DNA from: Leuconostoc pseudomesenteroides KCTC 3652
GTDB lineage: Bacteria > Bacillota > Bacilli > Lactobacillales > Lactobacillaceae
DNA: 64,000 nucleotides
Direction of reading: 5' to 3'
NCBI RefSeq assembly: GCF_014634745.1
Contig: NZ_BMBP01000009.1
Coordinates: forward strand, 1-64,000
A program made the position numbers and the translations under genes. The number at the start of each line of letters is the position of its first letter. Position 1 is the first letter of the stretch. The notes under the pieces are model-generated. The model did no database searches. It saw nothing but the letters and a program-made list of their open reading frames with translations, and was not told where the DNA came from. Shown in pieces: positions 31,605-41,001 of this stretch.

Positions 31605-31633
31605 TTGAGAAATACCATTATTTCTGGTATAAT
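31605..31633 (+). promoter_or_regulatory. Promoter of the infA-rpmJ-rpsM-rpsK-rpoA-rplQ unit
   Basis: TTGAGA (31605-31610), 17 bases, then TGGTATAAT (extended -10, hexamer 31628-31633). The spacer contains the inverted repeat ATACCA/TGGTAT. A perfect leader hairpin CTTATCA/TGATAAG follows at about 31649-31675, just before the infA SD. Confidence 0.75.
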
Positions 31634-31692
31634 TTGATAGGTTAGGCACTTATCAACAATGTAGAACATGATAAGCACAGGAGGTTGAGTGC

Positions 31693-31908
31693 GTGGCCAA
31701 TGATGTCATTGAAATTGAAGGTAAGGTGAAAGAAACTTTACCAAATGCGATGTTCCAAGTAGAACTCGAAAATGGTGCTGTGATTTTGGCACATGTTTCT
31801 GGAAAAATTCGTAAGAACTTTATCAGAATATTGCCAGGTGATCGCGTCACTGTTGAAATGTCACCATACGACTTAACTAAGGGTCGTATTACTTATCGTT
31901 TCCGATAA
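31693..31908 (+). CDS. infA: Translation initiation factor IF-1
   Basis: OB-fold factor that occupies the 30S A site during initiation. 71 residues, typical: [21 protein letters not shown] and [15 protein letters not shown]. Starts with GTG 31693 (AGGAGG ten bases upstream); no ATG occurs at the conserved N-terminus. Confidence 0.98.
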   Translation: MANDVIEIEGKVKETLPNAMFQVELENGAVILAHVSGKIRKNFIRILPGDRVTVEMSPYDLTKGRITYRFR

Positions 31909-31953
31909 GGAAAGATTTGGAATAATCAGTTAACCGAATAGGAGGAATAGATT

Positions 31954-32073
31954 ATGAAAGTACGCCCATCAGTTAAAAAGATGTGTGATGCTTGTCGTGT
32001 TATCAAGCGCAATGGTCGAACAATGATCATCTGCTCTGCTAACCCAAAGCACAAGCAACGCGCTGGTAAGTAA
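31954..32073 (+). CDS. rpmJ: 50S ribosomal protein L36
   Basis: 39 residues: [19 protein letters not shown] at the start, with the zinc-ribbon ligands CDAC and, further on, C and H in [19 protein letters not shown] lies 7 bases before ATG 31954. It is the zinc-binding (Cys) type. Between infA and rpsM, its usual place. Confidence 0.98.
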   Translation: MKVRPSVKKMCDACRVIKRNGRTMIICSANPKHKQRAGK

Positions 32074-32146
32074 TTATCGCGCATTAATTATTGATTGAAT
32101 AAGGACATAATTGTCGTTTTCAAAATACTAAAGGAGGTAAATTGTT

Positions 32147-32518
32147 ATGGCTCGTATTGCAGGTATTGATTTGCCACGTGACAAGCGAATTGTCATTGGC
32201 TTAACATACATCTACGGAATCGGTAATACTACTGCACAAAAGGTTCTAGCTGAAGCTGGTGTGTCTGAAGACGTTCGCGTTCGCGATTTGACATCAGACC
32301 AAGAAGACGCTATCCGTGCAACAGTTGACAAGTTGAATTTGCAACTTGAAGGTGACTTGCGCCGTAAGGTATCACTTGATATCAAATCGTTGCAAGAAAT
32401 CGCTTCGTACCGTGGCATTCGTCATCGTAAGGGCTTGCCAGTTCGTGGACAAAACACGAAAAACAACGCTCGTACACGTAAAGGCCCAGCTAAAGCAATT
32501 GCTGGTAAGAAAAAGTAA
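32147..32518 (+). CDS. rpsM: 30S ribosomal protein S13
   Basis: Head protein contacting the P-site tRNA and 50S. 123 residues: [30 protein letters not shown], and the basic C-terminus [19 protein letters not shown]-type segment. AAAGGAGG precedes ATG 32147. An unusually long 127-base spacer follows. Confidence 0.99.
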   Translation: MARIAGIDLPRDKRIVIGLTYIYGIGNTTAQKVLAEAGVSEDVRVRDLTSDQEDAIRATVDKLNLQLEGDLRRKVSLDIKSLQEIASYRGIRHRKGLPVRGQNTKNNARTRKGPAKAIAGKKK

Positions 32519-32530
32519 TATACTTTTTCT

Positions 32531-32605
32531 GGTTGTATCCTCATCGATACGGCACATGATTATCGCAACCATAGTTGCGTAATGTTGGTTAACAATCTGT
32601 TAACC
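32531..32605 (+). promoter_or_regulatory. Structured spacer RNA between rpsM and rpsK
   Basis: Three foldings are visible in the 127-base spacer: CGCAAC-CATA-GTTGCG (32564-32579), GGTTAACA-ATC-TGTTAACC (32587-32605), and GGTTG (32531-32535) with CAACC (32566-32570) enclosing GTATC/GATAC. The GGTTG/CAACC helix competes with the CGCAAC hairpin, so two states are possible. No T tract follows directly. A translational control element for rpsK or downstream genes is inference. Confidence 0.5.
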
Positions 32606-32645
32606 CGAGAAATTATATATAAAGTATTGAAAAGGAGGCAAACAA

Positions 32646-33032
32646 ATGGCAGGTCGTACAACGCGTAAGCGTCGTGTGAAGAAGAATATTGAAGCTGGTG
32701 TGGCTCACATCCATTCAACATTCAACAACACCATCGTCATGATTACAGATGTTCAAGGTAACGCAGTTGCTTGGTCATCAGCAGGTGCACTTGGCTTCAA
32801 AGGAAGTCGTAAGTCGACACCGTTCGCTGCACAAATGGCAGCAGAAGCTGCAGCAAAAGGTGCCATGGAAATGAACATGCGCACAGTTGCAGTAACTGTT
32901 AAAGGCCCAGGTTCTGGTCGTGAATCAGCAATCCGTGCTTTGGCAGCAGCGGGCTTGGAAGTGACATCTATTAAAGATGTTACACCAGTTCCCCACAACG
33001 GATCACGCCCACCAAAGCGTCGTCGTGTTTAA
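32646..33032 (+). CDS. rpsK: 30S ribosomal protein S11
   Basis: Platform protein of the 30S subunit. 128 residues: [17 protein letters not shown] near the start, [20 protein letters not shown] and the C-terminal [14 protein letters not shown], all conserved. AAAGGAGG sits 9 bases before ATG 32646. Confidence 0.99.
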   Translation: MAGRTTRKRRVKKNIEAGVAHIHSTFNNTIVMITDVQGNAVAWSSAGALGFKGSRKSTPFAAQMAAEAAAKGAMEMNMRTVAVTVKGPGSGRESAIRALAAAGLEVTSIKDVTPVPHNGSRPPKRRRV

Positions 33033-33079
33033 TTGAATTTCATTGCTCTTGCTGTGAAAGAAGGGGTAAGAATTTACAG

Positions 33080-34024
33080 ATGATTGAATTTGAAAAGCCA
33101 AATATTCATAACATCGAAGAGGATGCCCGCTATGGCAAGTTTGTCATAGAGCCTCTTGAACGGGGATATGGTACGACATTAGGTAACTCTTTACGTCGTA
33201 TCTTACTATCTTCGCTTCCAGGCGCAGCCGTTAACACGGTACAAATTGACGGCGTGGTTCACGAGTTTTCAACTGTGGACGGCGTAGTTGAAGATGTCAC
33301 ACAAATTATCTTAAATCTTAAGAAAGTTGTGTTGGCGATCGATTCTGATGATGAGCGCTCTCTTGAAATTGATGTTCAAGGTCCAGCTGATGTGACAGCT
33401 GCAGATTTGCAGGGTGGCGCAGACGTTGAAGTGCTCAATCCTGATTTGCATATCGCTACTGTGGCAGCAGGTAAGTCACTGCATATGACAGTCACGGCAG
33501 TTAAAGGCCGCGGTTATACGTCAGCAGATGAAAACAAAAAATTACGCGATGAAATGCCTATCGGTGTTTTGGCGGTTGATTCGATTTATACACCAATTGA
33601 ACGTGTTAACTATCAAGTTGAGAACACACGTGTTGGTGCACGTGACGATTATGATAAACTCACATTTGATATTTGGACAAATGGTTCCATCAAACCAAGT
33701 GATGCGCTCAGCTTAGGTGCTAAAATTTTAGCAGAGCATTTGAACTTGTTTATGGACATCTCACCAGTAGCTGCAGAAGCCAGCGTTATGGTTGAGGCAG
33801 AGCCAGTTGCAGTTAGTGCATCTGATTCTGCACCAATTGAAGATTTGGATTTGTCTGTTCGTTCTTATAATTGTCTCAAACGGGCCGGTATCAACACCAT
33901 CGTGGAGTTGACAGATCGCACTGAAGCTGACATGATGAAAGTGCGTAATCTCGGTCGGAAATCACTTGACGAAATCCAGGAAAAGCTCACAGAAATGAAC
34001 TTGGGATTCCGCAAGGAAGATTAA
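33080..34024 (+). CDS. rpoA: DNA-directed RNA polymerase alpha subunit
   Basis: Assembles RNA polymerase through its N-terminal domain and contacts UP elements and activators through the C-terminal domain. 314 residues. The N-terminal domain carries [21 protein letters not shown]; after a linker of about 15 residues the C-terminal domain begins at [18 protein letters not shown] and includes [30 protein letters not shown] precedes ATG 33080. Confidence 0.99.
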   Translation: MIEFEKPNIHNIEEDARYGKFVIEPLERGYGTTLGNSLRRILLSSLPGAAVNTVQIDGVVHEFSTVDGVVEDVTQIILNLKKVVLAIDSDDERSLEIDVQGPADVTAADLQGGADVEVLNPDLHIATVAAGKSLHMTVTAVKGRGYTSADENKKLRDEMPIGVLAVDSIYTPIERVNYQVENTRVGARDDYDKLTFDIWTNGSIKPSDALSLGAKILAEHLNLFMDISPVAAEASVMVEAEPVAVSASDSAPIEDLDLSVRSYNCLKRAGINTIVELTDRTEADMMKVRNLGRKSLDEIQEKLTEMNLGFRKED

Positions 34025-34061
34025 CACATGTTTTTAAACTACTATAAAGGAGGATTCACCA

Positions 34062-34445
34062 ATGCCATATCGTAAATTGGGTCGTACGTCTTCACAACGT
34101 AAGGCTATGTTACGTGATTTGACTACTGATCTTTTGATCAATGGTCGTATTACGACAACAGAAGCCCGCGCAAAAGAAGTGCGTAAAACGACTGATAAGA
34201 TGATTACATTAGGTAAGCGTGGTGACTTGGCTGCTCGTCGTCAAGCTGCTGCCTTTGTCCGCAATGAAGTTGCGGATGTTATCGAAGATGGTGACAATGT
34301 CAAGGTTCAATCAGCTTTGCAAAAGCTTTTTGATGATGTTGCCCCTCGCTTTGCCGAACGTAATGGTGGTTATACACGAATTCTCAAGACTGTCCAACGT
34401 CGTGGCGACGCCGCTCAATTGGTCATCTTGGAGCTCGTTGATTAA
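34062..34445 (+). CDS. rplQ: 50S ribosomal protein L17
   Basis: 127 residues: [24 protein letters not shown] at the start, [21 protein letters not shown], and [11 protein letters not shown] later, all typical. AAAGGAGGA precedes the start. Last gene of the ribosomal cluster; a strong bidirectional terminator follows. Confidence 0.99.
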   Translation: MPYRKLGRTSSQRKAMLRDLTTDLLINGRITTTEARAKEVRKTTDKMITLGKRGDLAARRQAAAFVRNEVADVIEDGDNVKVQSALQKLFDDVAPRFAERNGGYTRILKTVQRRGDAAQLVILELVD

Positions 34446-34456
34446 TCAATTGTAAT

Positions 34457-34497
34457 AAAAACACTCAAAGCATTTAATGCTTTGAGTGTTTTTTGTA
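34457..34497. terminator. Bidirectional terminator after rplQ
   Basis: AAAAACACTCAAAGCA and TGCTTTGAGTGTTTTTT form a long perfect stem with A and T runs at the ends. It separates the ribosomal cluster (plus) from the polyprenyl synthase gene (minus). Confidence 0.92.
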
Positions 34498-34501
34498 ACC
34501 A

Positions 34502-35500
34502 TTAATATTGACGATTCAACAAGATGTCGCTTAATTGTTCGATTTGAGTTTTAATATTTTGTTGTGGTAACTGATCAATTAATAGATTTAGTTCCTCATT
34601 GTATTTAACTAGCAAGGAGTTAAGGCGACTCATTGCTGCACTACTATCTACGAGGGTATGAACACGTTTAAGTTCAGTATCAGAAATGTCATCGCGAAGT
34701 TGAAGAAGACTAATCAACTCATTGTGGATTGTACTGTCTTCTAGAGCAAATAGAATTGGCGCGGTATAAATACCATTCTTAATATCTTGACCAATTGGTT
34801 TGCCTAGTGCCAAATTCTTTGATAAGACTTCAAAATCAAGATAATCATCTAATAATTGAAAGACAATACCTAGTGTTTCACCGATTTGAGGAACAATTTG
34901 TTTGAGATTGGGATCATCTACACTGTCGCTACTGATACCAAACATAACGCTTAACTTAAATAATGCAGCGGTTTTACCGCTGATTTGTGAAATATAGCTT
35001 TGGAAAGTGATATTAGTTTGATAGCGATTTTGTTTTTGGCTGAGCTCGCCAAATAAAATATCTTGCAGCGCGCTTAAAGCAAGTTTGTCTGCGCCAGTAT
35101 CATCGGCTTCACTCAGAAGAGAGAACATACCCGTCAACAAATAATCCCCTGCGTAGACTGCGGTATCTTTACCAAATTGCGATTGAATACTTTCAAAGCC
35201 ACGTCGCAGTTTGGATTCATCAATGATATCATCATGAATTAACGTTGCTAGATGTAACAATTCGACGCTTGCACCGAGGGCAATAGCTTTTTTGTTGTAA
35301 GGTTGCGCAGTTAATTCAGAAAATAAGAGTGTCAAAGCGGGTCGGACAAGTTTACCAGCGTTTAATTGTGAACGAATTGCATTGTCAATTTCTGAAAAAC
35401 CAATTCGCCAACTGTTTGACATTTTGGTTAATACCGCTTGTAATGGTTCGTTTAGTTCTGGGAAAGAATCCCATATAGTTGGAAGGGATGGCGTGGCCAT
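34502..35500 (-). CDS. Polyprenyl diphosphate synthase (IspB/HepT-like)
   Basis: Trans-prenyltransferase that elongates allylic diphosphates with IPP, giving the isoprenoid tail of quinones or a carrier lipid. 332 residues. The first Asp-rich motif is LIHDDIIDES and the second is LLDDYLDF, with conserved KLVRPALTLL and the GKxIGQD-like GKPIGQDIKNG. The N-terminus is MATPSLPTIWDSF from ATG 35498-35500; AGAG lies upstream on the minus strand. It follows the NDH-2 gene on the same strand with a 67-base gap that holds a hairpin. The pairing suggests synthesis of the quinone tail used by the NDH-2. Confidence 0.85.
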   Translation of the reverse strand: MATPSLPTIWDSFPELNEPLQAVLTKMSNSWRIGFSEIDNAIRSQLNAGKLVRPALTLLFSELTAQPYNKKAIALGASVELLHLATLIHDDIIDESKLRRGFESIQSQFGKDTAVYAGDYLLTGMFSLLSEADDTGADKLALSALQDILFGELSQKQNRYQTNITFQSYISQISGKTAALFKLSVMFGISSDSVDDPNLKQIVPQIGETLGIVFQLLDDYLDFEVLSKNLALGKPIGQDIKNGIYTAPILFALEDSTIHNELISLLQLRDDISDTELKRVHTLVDSSAAMSRLNSLLVKYNEELNLLIDQLPQQNIKTQIEQLSDILLNRQY

Positions 35501-35526
35501 GGAAATCTCTTTTCATTAATATGTAC

Positions 35527-35556
35527 AAAGTGCGAGAACGCACATTCTCGCACTTT
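35527..35556 (-). terminator. Hairpin between the NDH-2 and polyprenyl synthase genes
   Basis: AAAGTGCGAGAA and TTCTCGCACTTT form a perfect 12-bp stem with a 6-base loop. On the minus strand the T tract is only TTT, so it may be a partial terminator or a processing site. Confidence 0.55.
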
Positions 35557-35567
35557 ATTATTATAAC

Positions 35568-37238
35568 TTATTTTTCAAGTTCATTATATGTTGATTTGGC
35601 TTTTCCGTACCAAAGACCACCGAGAGTCTTTTGTAAGAATGGGACAACGTAGAAATCAAGCCCAAATCCACGACCTGAACCGTTCATAACAGCTAAACTA
35701 CTCAAAATAATAAACCAGTGTGTCATGTCGAATCCGTTTGTTGACCAAGCAACGATTGTGAGGATAATTGATAAAAGACCTAATGGCCAAGTGAACAAAC
35801 CAAGGAAAAGGCCGGCACCTGTAATAATTTCTAAGAAGCTAGCAAATCCGTGTTGCCAGAACAACTCATTGAGGCTACCAATATTGCCCAATGCTGCTAA
35901 AATCCAGAAGAATCCAAGGAAGAGGCGAAGCGGTGTTGACCAAAGTACATTGCCTAATCTTGATATGCTGCCTTTGAAAGGATTACGACCATCCTCTGTT
36001 CTGAAAAATTCATCCATCAAATAGTGGAAAATAGAATAAGCAGAACGAATTTGTGAGTAAAAGAATAAGTTGATGCCGTGCTTGGCGATACTTGCAAAAA
36101 ATCCTGAGAAGTTCAATCCCATTAGACTTGCAACCGTGTAGTGGGAACCAATCGAAACAGCAAAGCCATGATATTTAACAGCTTCAGCAAAAGTCTTTGA
36201 TTTACCAAAGCCTAAGTCTGCAAGAATGTTGATGGCAGCAGCACGTGCAGCACTTTCAGCACCTTCGACAGTTTGTGGTACTGGCCCAGTTTTGTCATCT
36301 ACGTATGATAATGTATCACCGGCAACGTAGATATCTTTTTCGGGTGTATCATCATCTTTGGTTGCATGCATGTAGTCGTCTGCTTCGATACGACCACCGC
36401 GACCATACTTGAATCCCCAATCAGAGATGAATGATTTTGCTTTAACACCGGCCGTCCAAATCAATGATTTTGTTGGCAACGTCGAGTCATCAGCAAATAC
36501 GACACCATCTTCAGTCACACCAGTGACACGCGCACCTAAGCGAATGTCGACACCGTTGTTTTCCATATATTTAAAGGCTTTATCCGCTAATTTACGATCC
36601 TTAAGCATGTTCAAAATTGATGGTGAAGCTTCAAGTAAGACTAACTTAATTTCACTTTCGGATAATTTATAAGTTTGCGCCAATACTCTGCGTTGTTCAA
36701 TAAATTCACCCATTAATTCAGCACCAGTGAAACCGGACCCGACAACGGCGATGGTTAGCATTTTTTCACGCTTAGAGGGATCAAGTTCGGCAGCGCCTTG
36801 ACCAATTGTGTGTTCAATGTGCGAACGAATTGCCAATGATTCTTCCATTGACCATAATTCAAAACCATGTTCCTTGACACCAGGAGTACCAAAATCATTG
36901 GATTGACCGCCAACAGCTAATACTAACTTCTCATAAGGAATATCACCTTCAGTTGTTGAAACGGTTTTGGCGTTTTTATCAATACCATTAACTTCAGCTG
37001 TGAGCAACTTAACATTCTTATTTTGATAGAAAAGATGTTCTAAGTCTTCTTGTACGTGCTTTGGTTTAACACGTTGTGATGCCACCTCATGCAATTCAGT
37101 CATATAAGTAAAATATGAATGTTTATCAATGAGGATAATGTTGTAATCCTTGTGACCTTTCAACTTCTTAGATAGTGTTTTTGCAGCAAAAACGCCACCA
37201 AATCCGGCACCAACGATGACAATATTTTTTTCTGTCAT
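35568..37238 (-). CDS. ndh: Type II NADH dehydrogenase with C-terminal DoxX-like domain
   Basis: Flavoprotein that oxidises NADH and reduces a membrane quinone. 556 residues, about 150 more than a plain NDH-2. The first nucleotide fold is VIVGAGFGGVFAAKTL (residues 6-21), the second VVGSGFTGAELMGEF near 170, and the C-terminal FAD motif DIYVAGDTLSY near 300. From about residue 432 four hydrophobic segments (from RLFLGFFWILAALGNIG) resemble DoxX and would anchor it in the membrane. AAAGGGAG precedes ATG 37238 on the minus strand. Membrane-extended NDH-2 proteins are known in Firmicutes, including those used for extracellular electron transfer; whether this one is so used cannot be told. Confidence 0.9.
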   Translation of the reverse strand: MTEKNIVIVGAGFGGVFAAKTLSKKLKGHKDYNIILIDKHSYFTYMTELHEVASQRVKPKHVQEDLEHLFYQNKNVKLLTAEVNGIDKNAKTVSTTEGDIPYEKLVLAVGGQSNDFGTPGVKEHGFELWSMEESLAIRSHIEHTIGQGAAELDPSKREKMLTIAVVGSGFTGAELMGEFIEQRRVLAQTYKLSESEIKLVLLEASPSILNMLKDRKLADKAFKYMENNGVDIRLGARVTGVTEDGVVFADDSTLPTKSLIWTAGVKAKSFISDWGFKYGRGGRIEADDYMHATKDDDTPEKDIYVAGDTLSYVDDKTGPVPQTVEGAESAARAAAINILADLGFGKSKTFAEAVKYHGFAVSIGSHYTVASLMGLNFSGFFASIAKHGINLFFYSQIRSAYSIFHYLMDEFFRTEDGRNPFKGSISRLGNVLWSTPLRLFLGFFWILAALGNIGSLNELFWQHGFASFLEIITGAGLFLGLFTWPLGLLSIILTIVAWSTNGFDMTHWFIILSSLAVMNGSGRGFGLDFYVVPFLQKTLGGLWYGKAKSTYNELEK

Positions 37239-37395
37239 GAAATACTCCCTTTGTGAAATTTCTAATTTATTAGTATTTTACTCTTTTTAGTATAGACTAG
37301 TTTAGCTTAATTTACTAGGTTTATGAGATAATTTCTTTGTGAATTACATTGTATAAATATTGGATATGGCATAAACTATTTTTGACAGAAAAATG

Positions 37396-37404
37396 TGGTA
37401 AAAT
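37396..37404 (+). promoter_or_regulatory. ecfA1 promoter, extended -10
   Basis: TGGTAAAAT (hexamer 37399-37404) is an extended -10. Transcription would begin at about 37411, one or two bases before ATG 37413. A TTGACA at 37382-37387 is only 11 bases from this -10, too close to be its -35. Confidence 0.45.
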
Positions 37405-37412
37405 ATAGGATA

Positions 37413-38231
37413 ATGACTAAAGCAATCACAATTAACAATTTAACATATCAATATGATGATCAGGATCTCTTTGATGGTTTCAATTTATCGGTTGAAGCCG
37501 GTGAATGGGTGGCTCTTGTCGGCCATAACGGTTCCGGTAAATCAACCTTGGCAAAATTAATTGTTGGCTTAATCGTTGCCAACGGTGGGGATATCGATGT
37601 TTTTGGTGAACGTCTAACCGTTGATAGTGTCAATGATATTCGCGCCCAGATTGGGATGGTATTTCAAAATCCAGATAATCAATTTGTTGGCGCAACAGTT
37701 GCTGATGATGTGGCATTTGGTTTGGAAAATATTGAGTTGCCCAGTGATGAAATGCCACAAAGAATTGATGAAGCACTTCACACTGTGGGCATGGAAAATT
37801 TCAAAGAGCGTGAACCACATACTTTATCAGGTGGGCAGAAGCAACGTGTGGCCTTAGCCAGCGTTTTAGCTTTGGGACCAAAGATTATTATTCTGGATGA
37901 GGCCACTGCCATGTTGGACCCAGAAGGACGGGCGACCATCATGACCACACTTCAGAACCTAAAGGCGCAATTTGGTGCAGAATTGACATTGATTACAATT
38001 ACGCATGATATGGACGAGGCTGCGTTGGCAGACCGTATCGTCGTTATTAATGATGGACGGCTTATTTTAGATGGCAGCCCAGATGTTGTTTTTTCAAAAT
38101 CACAAACCATGCATGATAATGGCTTAGAGCTACCGTTTGCCGGTGAACTAACAGCGCGGTTGACCGTTAAACCAGAAAAATATTTGGATGAGAGAGAATT
38201 AATACATTGGCTATCACCTTCGAACAAGTAA
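37413..38231 (+). CDS. ecfA1: ECF transporter ATPase A1
   Basis: One of two ATPases that energise vitamin and metal uptake through interchangeable S components. 272 residues from ATG 37413. Walker A GHNGSGKST is near residue 38, Q loop FQNPDNQFVGATVADDVAFG follows, signature LSGGQKQRVALA near 140 and Walker B IIILDEATAMLDP. The FQNPDNQ sequence is typical of the A1 subunit. No normal SD lies before the start. The end overlaps ecfA2 by 25 bases. Confidence 0.94.
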   Translation: MTKAITINNLTYQYDDQDLFDGFNLSVEAGEWVALVGHNGSGKSTLAKLIVGLIVANGGDIDVFGERLTVDSVNDIRAQIGMVFQNPDNQFVGATVADDVAFGLENIELPSDEMPQRIDEALHTVGMENFKEREPHTLSGGQKQRVALASVLALGPKIIILDEATAMLDPEGRATIMTTLQNLKAQFGAELTLITITHDMDEAALADRIVVINDGRLILDGSPDVVFSKSQTMHDNGLELPFAGELTARLTVKPEKYLDERELIHWLSPSNK

Positions 38232-39064
38232 ATTTTAGTTATGGTGCCGGCACAACTCTGGCCAATCCTATTTTGCACGACATCAATATTACGATTGCGG
38301 ACCACCAAGTAACTGCTATTATTGGGCAAACTGGTTCCGGCAAATCCACGTTGATTCAGCATTTAAACGGTTTGTTAAAACCGACAACGGGTCAAGTCAT
38401 TGTGGATGATTTAATTGTGACAAATACCACTAAAGAAAAGCAATTAACGAAGTTGCGGGCAAAAGTTGGGATGGTGTTTCAATTTCCCGAAAACCAATTA
38501 TTTGCAAACACAGTTTTGGAAGATGTGATGTATGGACCATTGAACTTTGGCTATAAAACTGATGAGGCTAAACAGTCCGCACAATCAGCTTTAAAAATGG
38601 TAAATGTAGCCGAAAATTTGTGGCAAAAGTCACCCTTTGAATTATCGGGTGGTCAAATGCGCCGTGTTGCAATGGCTGGTGCTTTGGCTAGTAATCCAGA
38701 TATTGTGGTTATGGACGAGCCAGCCGCTGGTTTGGATCCTAAGGGACAGGCAGAACTGCTGGCATTGGTGAGCAATTTAAAAGAAGCGGGAAAACTAGTT
38801 GTTTTTATTTCGCATCAAATGGATCATGTTGTATCAGTTGCTGACCAAGTGATTGTCATGCAGGACGGTCATGTTGCGGCACAAGGAACCCCGGCTGATG
38901 TATTCAATCGCGACATTGACTGGTTTAAAAGTGTGAATTTGGACTTACCACGTGCAGGACAATTTGCCGAGCAATTACGTGCTAATGGTGTGTCACTCAG
39001 TCGGCGACCATTAACCTTAGCTGAATTGGCAACCATGATAAATGAGGAATACGAGCATGAATAA
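38207..39064 (+). CDS. ecfA2: ECF transporter ATPase A2
   Basis: Second ATPase of the ECF module, 285 residues. Walker [11 protein letters not shown] is near 43, Q loop [21 protein letters not shown] is typical of the A2 subunit, signature [13 protein letters not shown] follows, and Walker [14 protein letters not shown]. It begins with TTG 38207 ([13 protein letters not shown]), where the conserved N-terminus starts, inside the end of ecfA1. Overlaps ecfT by 8 bases. Confidence 0.95.
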   Translation: MAITFEQVNFSYGAGTTLANPILHDINITIADHQVTAIIGQTGSGKSTLIQHLNGLLKPTTGQVIVDDLIVTNTTKEKQLTKLRAKVGMVFQFPENQLFANTVLEDVMYGPLNFGYKTDEAKQSAQSALKMVNVAENLWQKSPFELSGGQMRRVAMAGALASNPDIVVMDEPAAGLDPKGQAELLALVSNLKEAGKLVVFISHQMDHVVSVADQVIVMQDGHVAAQGTPADVFNRDIDWFKSVNLDLPRAGQFAEQLRANGVSLSRRPLTLAELATMINEEYEHE

Positions 39065-39860
39065 TATTATGATTGGTCGTTTTGTGCCGGGATCTTCTTG
39101 GGTACACCGATTAGATCCACGAACGAAAATGATTGTAACTTTTGTGTTCATTTTTGTGATGCTATTTGCCTCATCATGGGGCACCTATGCACTGTCAGCT
39201 GTTTTTGTGGTTTTGGCAATAAGATTGACACAACAGCCTTTTAAACTTTATTGGGATGGATTAAAACCGATTTTTTGGCTCATCTTATTTACTGTCGTTT
39301 TGCAGTTATTTTTAACGCCAGGAACACCTGTTGTGTTGCATGTTGGACCACTTCAAGTGACATGGCCAGGTATTTTAAATGCTATTTACGTTATGATTCG
39401 GTTTACATTGATTATTTTGATGTCAACTATTATGACATTAAGTACACCACCAACTAGCATTGCCAACGCATTAGAGTCATTATTGGCCCCACTTAATAAA
39501 ATTCATGTGCCAGTTGCGGAGTTGGCGTTGATGTTGTCAATTGCATTACGTTTTGTGCCACTTTTAATGGATGAAACACAAAAAATTATGAATGCGCAGA
39601 AATCACGAGGCATGAGTTTTTCGACTGGTGGACCCATCAAACGAGCTCGTGCTATTGTACCGCTCTTGATTCCCTTATTTGTTGGGGCCTTACAGCGTGC
39701 TCTTGATCTTGCCAACGCGATGGAAATTCGTGGTTTCAAGGATGCAGCATCACGAACAAAGTATCGTATTTTGTTGTATGGCAGACAGGATGTCGTAGCA
39801 TTTATCGGTACACTAATTTTCGTTTTAATTTTTATCGGTATCAAAATAAGTGGGGTTTAA
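39057..39860 (+). CDS. ecfT: ECF transporter transmembrane subunit T
   Basis: Membrane scaffold that couples the two ATPases to S components. 267 residues with about six to eight hydrophobic segments. The cytoplasmic coupling helices show the family ARG motif in [11 protein letters not shown] and [14 protein letters not shown] at 39044-39047 supports ATG 39057; an earlier reading from 39042 lacks an SD. No S component gene is in the window, so this is a general, shared ECF module. Confidence 0.94.
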   Translation: MNNIMIGRFVPGSSWVHRLDPRTKMIVTFVFIFVMLFASSWGTYALSAVFVVLAIRLTQQPFKLYWDGLKPIFWLILFTVVLQLFLTPGTPVVLHVGPLQVTWPGILNAIYVMIRFTLIILMSTIMTLSTPPTSIANALESLLAPLNKIHVPVAELALMLSIALRFVPLLMDETQKIMNAQKSRGMSFSTGGPIKRARAIVPLLIPLFVGALQRALDLANAMEIRGFKDAASRTKYRILLYGRQDVVAFIGTLIFVLIFIGIKISGV

Positions 39861-39861
39861 T

Positions 39862-40977
39862 ATGATTAAAACAGTTGCTATCACGCCTTCGAACTTTGAG
39901 CAAATTCTTGCTCTGGATGCCGATGCTTTTGGCTATCCAGTGGGGACTAAGACAATGTATCGTCGTGAGCTTGTTAAGAACGCGACGGTTTATGGTGATA
40001 TTAATGATGACACTATCACTAGTCAAGTGTTCGCGTTACCGTTGCATGTTAAGCTTAATACCGCAACTGTTAAAATGGTTGGCATTGGCAATGTTGCGTC
40101 ATATCCTGAAGTTCGCGGTAATGGCGCCATCCGTCGCATTATGGCACAAATTCAGTCTGATGCTTATGAAGATGGCGCTATACTGTCTTACTTGGCGCCG
40201 TTTTCGTATCGATTCTATCGTCAATTTGGCTATGAGTGGCTATTTGATCAAAAACAGTATACTTGGGACGATCATACGGTTCCAATAGGTGCCAAAACAA
40301 CACCAGTCAAGCGAGCATCGTTTGATGAAGCGTTACCTACAATGAAAAAAATTATCGGACAGCACCCAGATTTTCAATTTGGTGCTTTAGCGCGAGATGA
40401 TTGGTGGTGGCGGTTTCGCTACACAGTGCGCCTCTCTGATTTAAAAATCGCTACGACTGAAAATGGTTACGTGATGTATCGTTTTGAAGGTGAGAAGCTA
40501 ATCATACAGGAATTAGTTACGCTTACTCATGATGCTGAACTGGCATTGTGGCGTTTTATTAGTAGTCGAGCAGGCACATTCAAGCAATTTCAACTAACGG
40601 ACGGGCAAACTCGTGATTGGCGTGATTTATCTGCAGAACCAATGGCAGTAAAGATACAACAACAGGCAGGTATGATGGTACGCATTGTCAATATAGCTGC
40701 TTTGCTAAGGATACTTGCCTTACCAGTCGAAATGGTCATTGATGTTACTGATGATTTTGAACAAAACGCCGGTCATTGGCAAATCAATGGTGAGAGATCA
40801 ACCGCAACCGCCCAATTGAGTGGTACGGTTCAAGCATGGACAAAAGTTTTGTTGCATGCGCGTTGCGCAGAAATATTGTTACAAACCGGTGAATTGCGTG
40901 GTGATATACAATCAGCCCGCAGATTAGATCAGGTCATTGATTTCAGTCAACGACCTGTTTTAGCAGATTATTTTTAA
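39862..40977 (+). CDS. Eis-like GNAT N-acetyltransferase
   Basis: 371 residues. The N-terminal half matches GNAT enzymes of the Eis group: GIGNVASYPEVRGNGAIRRIM holds the acetyl-CoA loop, followed by LSYLAPFSYRFYRQFGYEW, a hallmark of the family. The C-terminal 100 residues would be the SCP2-like domain. Eis proteins acetylate lysines or aminoglycosides; the substrate here is unknown, and this is not evidence of drug resistance. GTGGGG precedes ATG 39862, 1 base after ecfT, so it is probably in the ecf operon. Confidence 0.82.
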   Translation: MIKTVAITPSNFEQILALDADAFGYPVGTKTMYRRELVKNATVYGDINDDTITSQVFALPLHVKLNTATVKMVGIGNVASYPEVRGNGAIRRIMAQIQSDAYEDGAILSYLAPFSYRFYRQFGYEWLFDQKQYTWDDHTVPIGAKTTPVKRASFDEALPTMKKIIGQHPDFQFGALARDDWWWRFRYTVRLSDLKIATTENGYVMYRFEGEKLIIQELVTLTHDAELALWRFISSRAGTFKQFQLTDGQTRDWRDLSAEPMAVKIQQQAGMMVRIVNIAALLRILALPVEMVIDVTDDFEQNAGHWQINGERSTATAQLSGTVQAWTKVLLHARCAEILLQTGELRGDIQSARRLDQVIDFSQRPVLADYF

Positions 40978-41001
40978 AGCAGATAGAGGTAAAAATACAG
41001 T

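Noticed and set aside
37382-37387. TTGACA as -35 of the ecfA1 promoter
   Set aside because: It is 11 bases from TAAAAT, too short, and the alternative -10 at 16 bases would place the start inside the coding sequence.
39862-40977. Eis-like gene as an aminoglycoside-resistance gene
   Set aside because: Eis relatives have varied substrates, and the operon context (ECF module and truA) gives no support for resistance.
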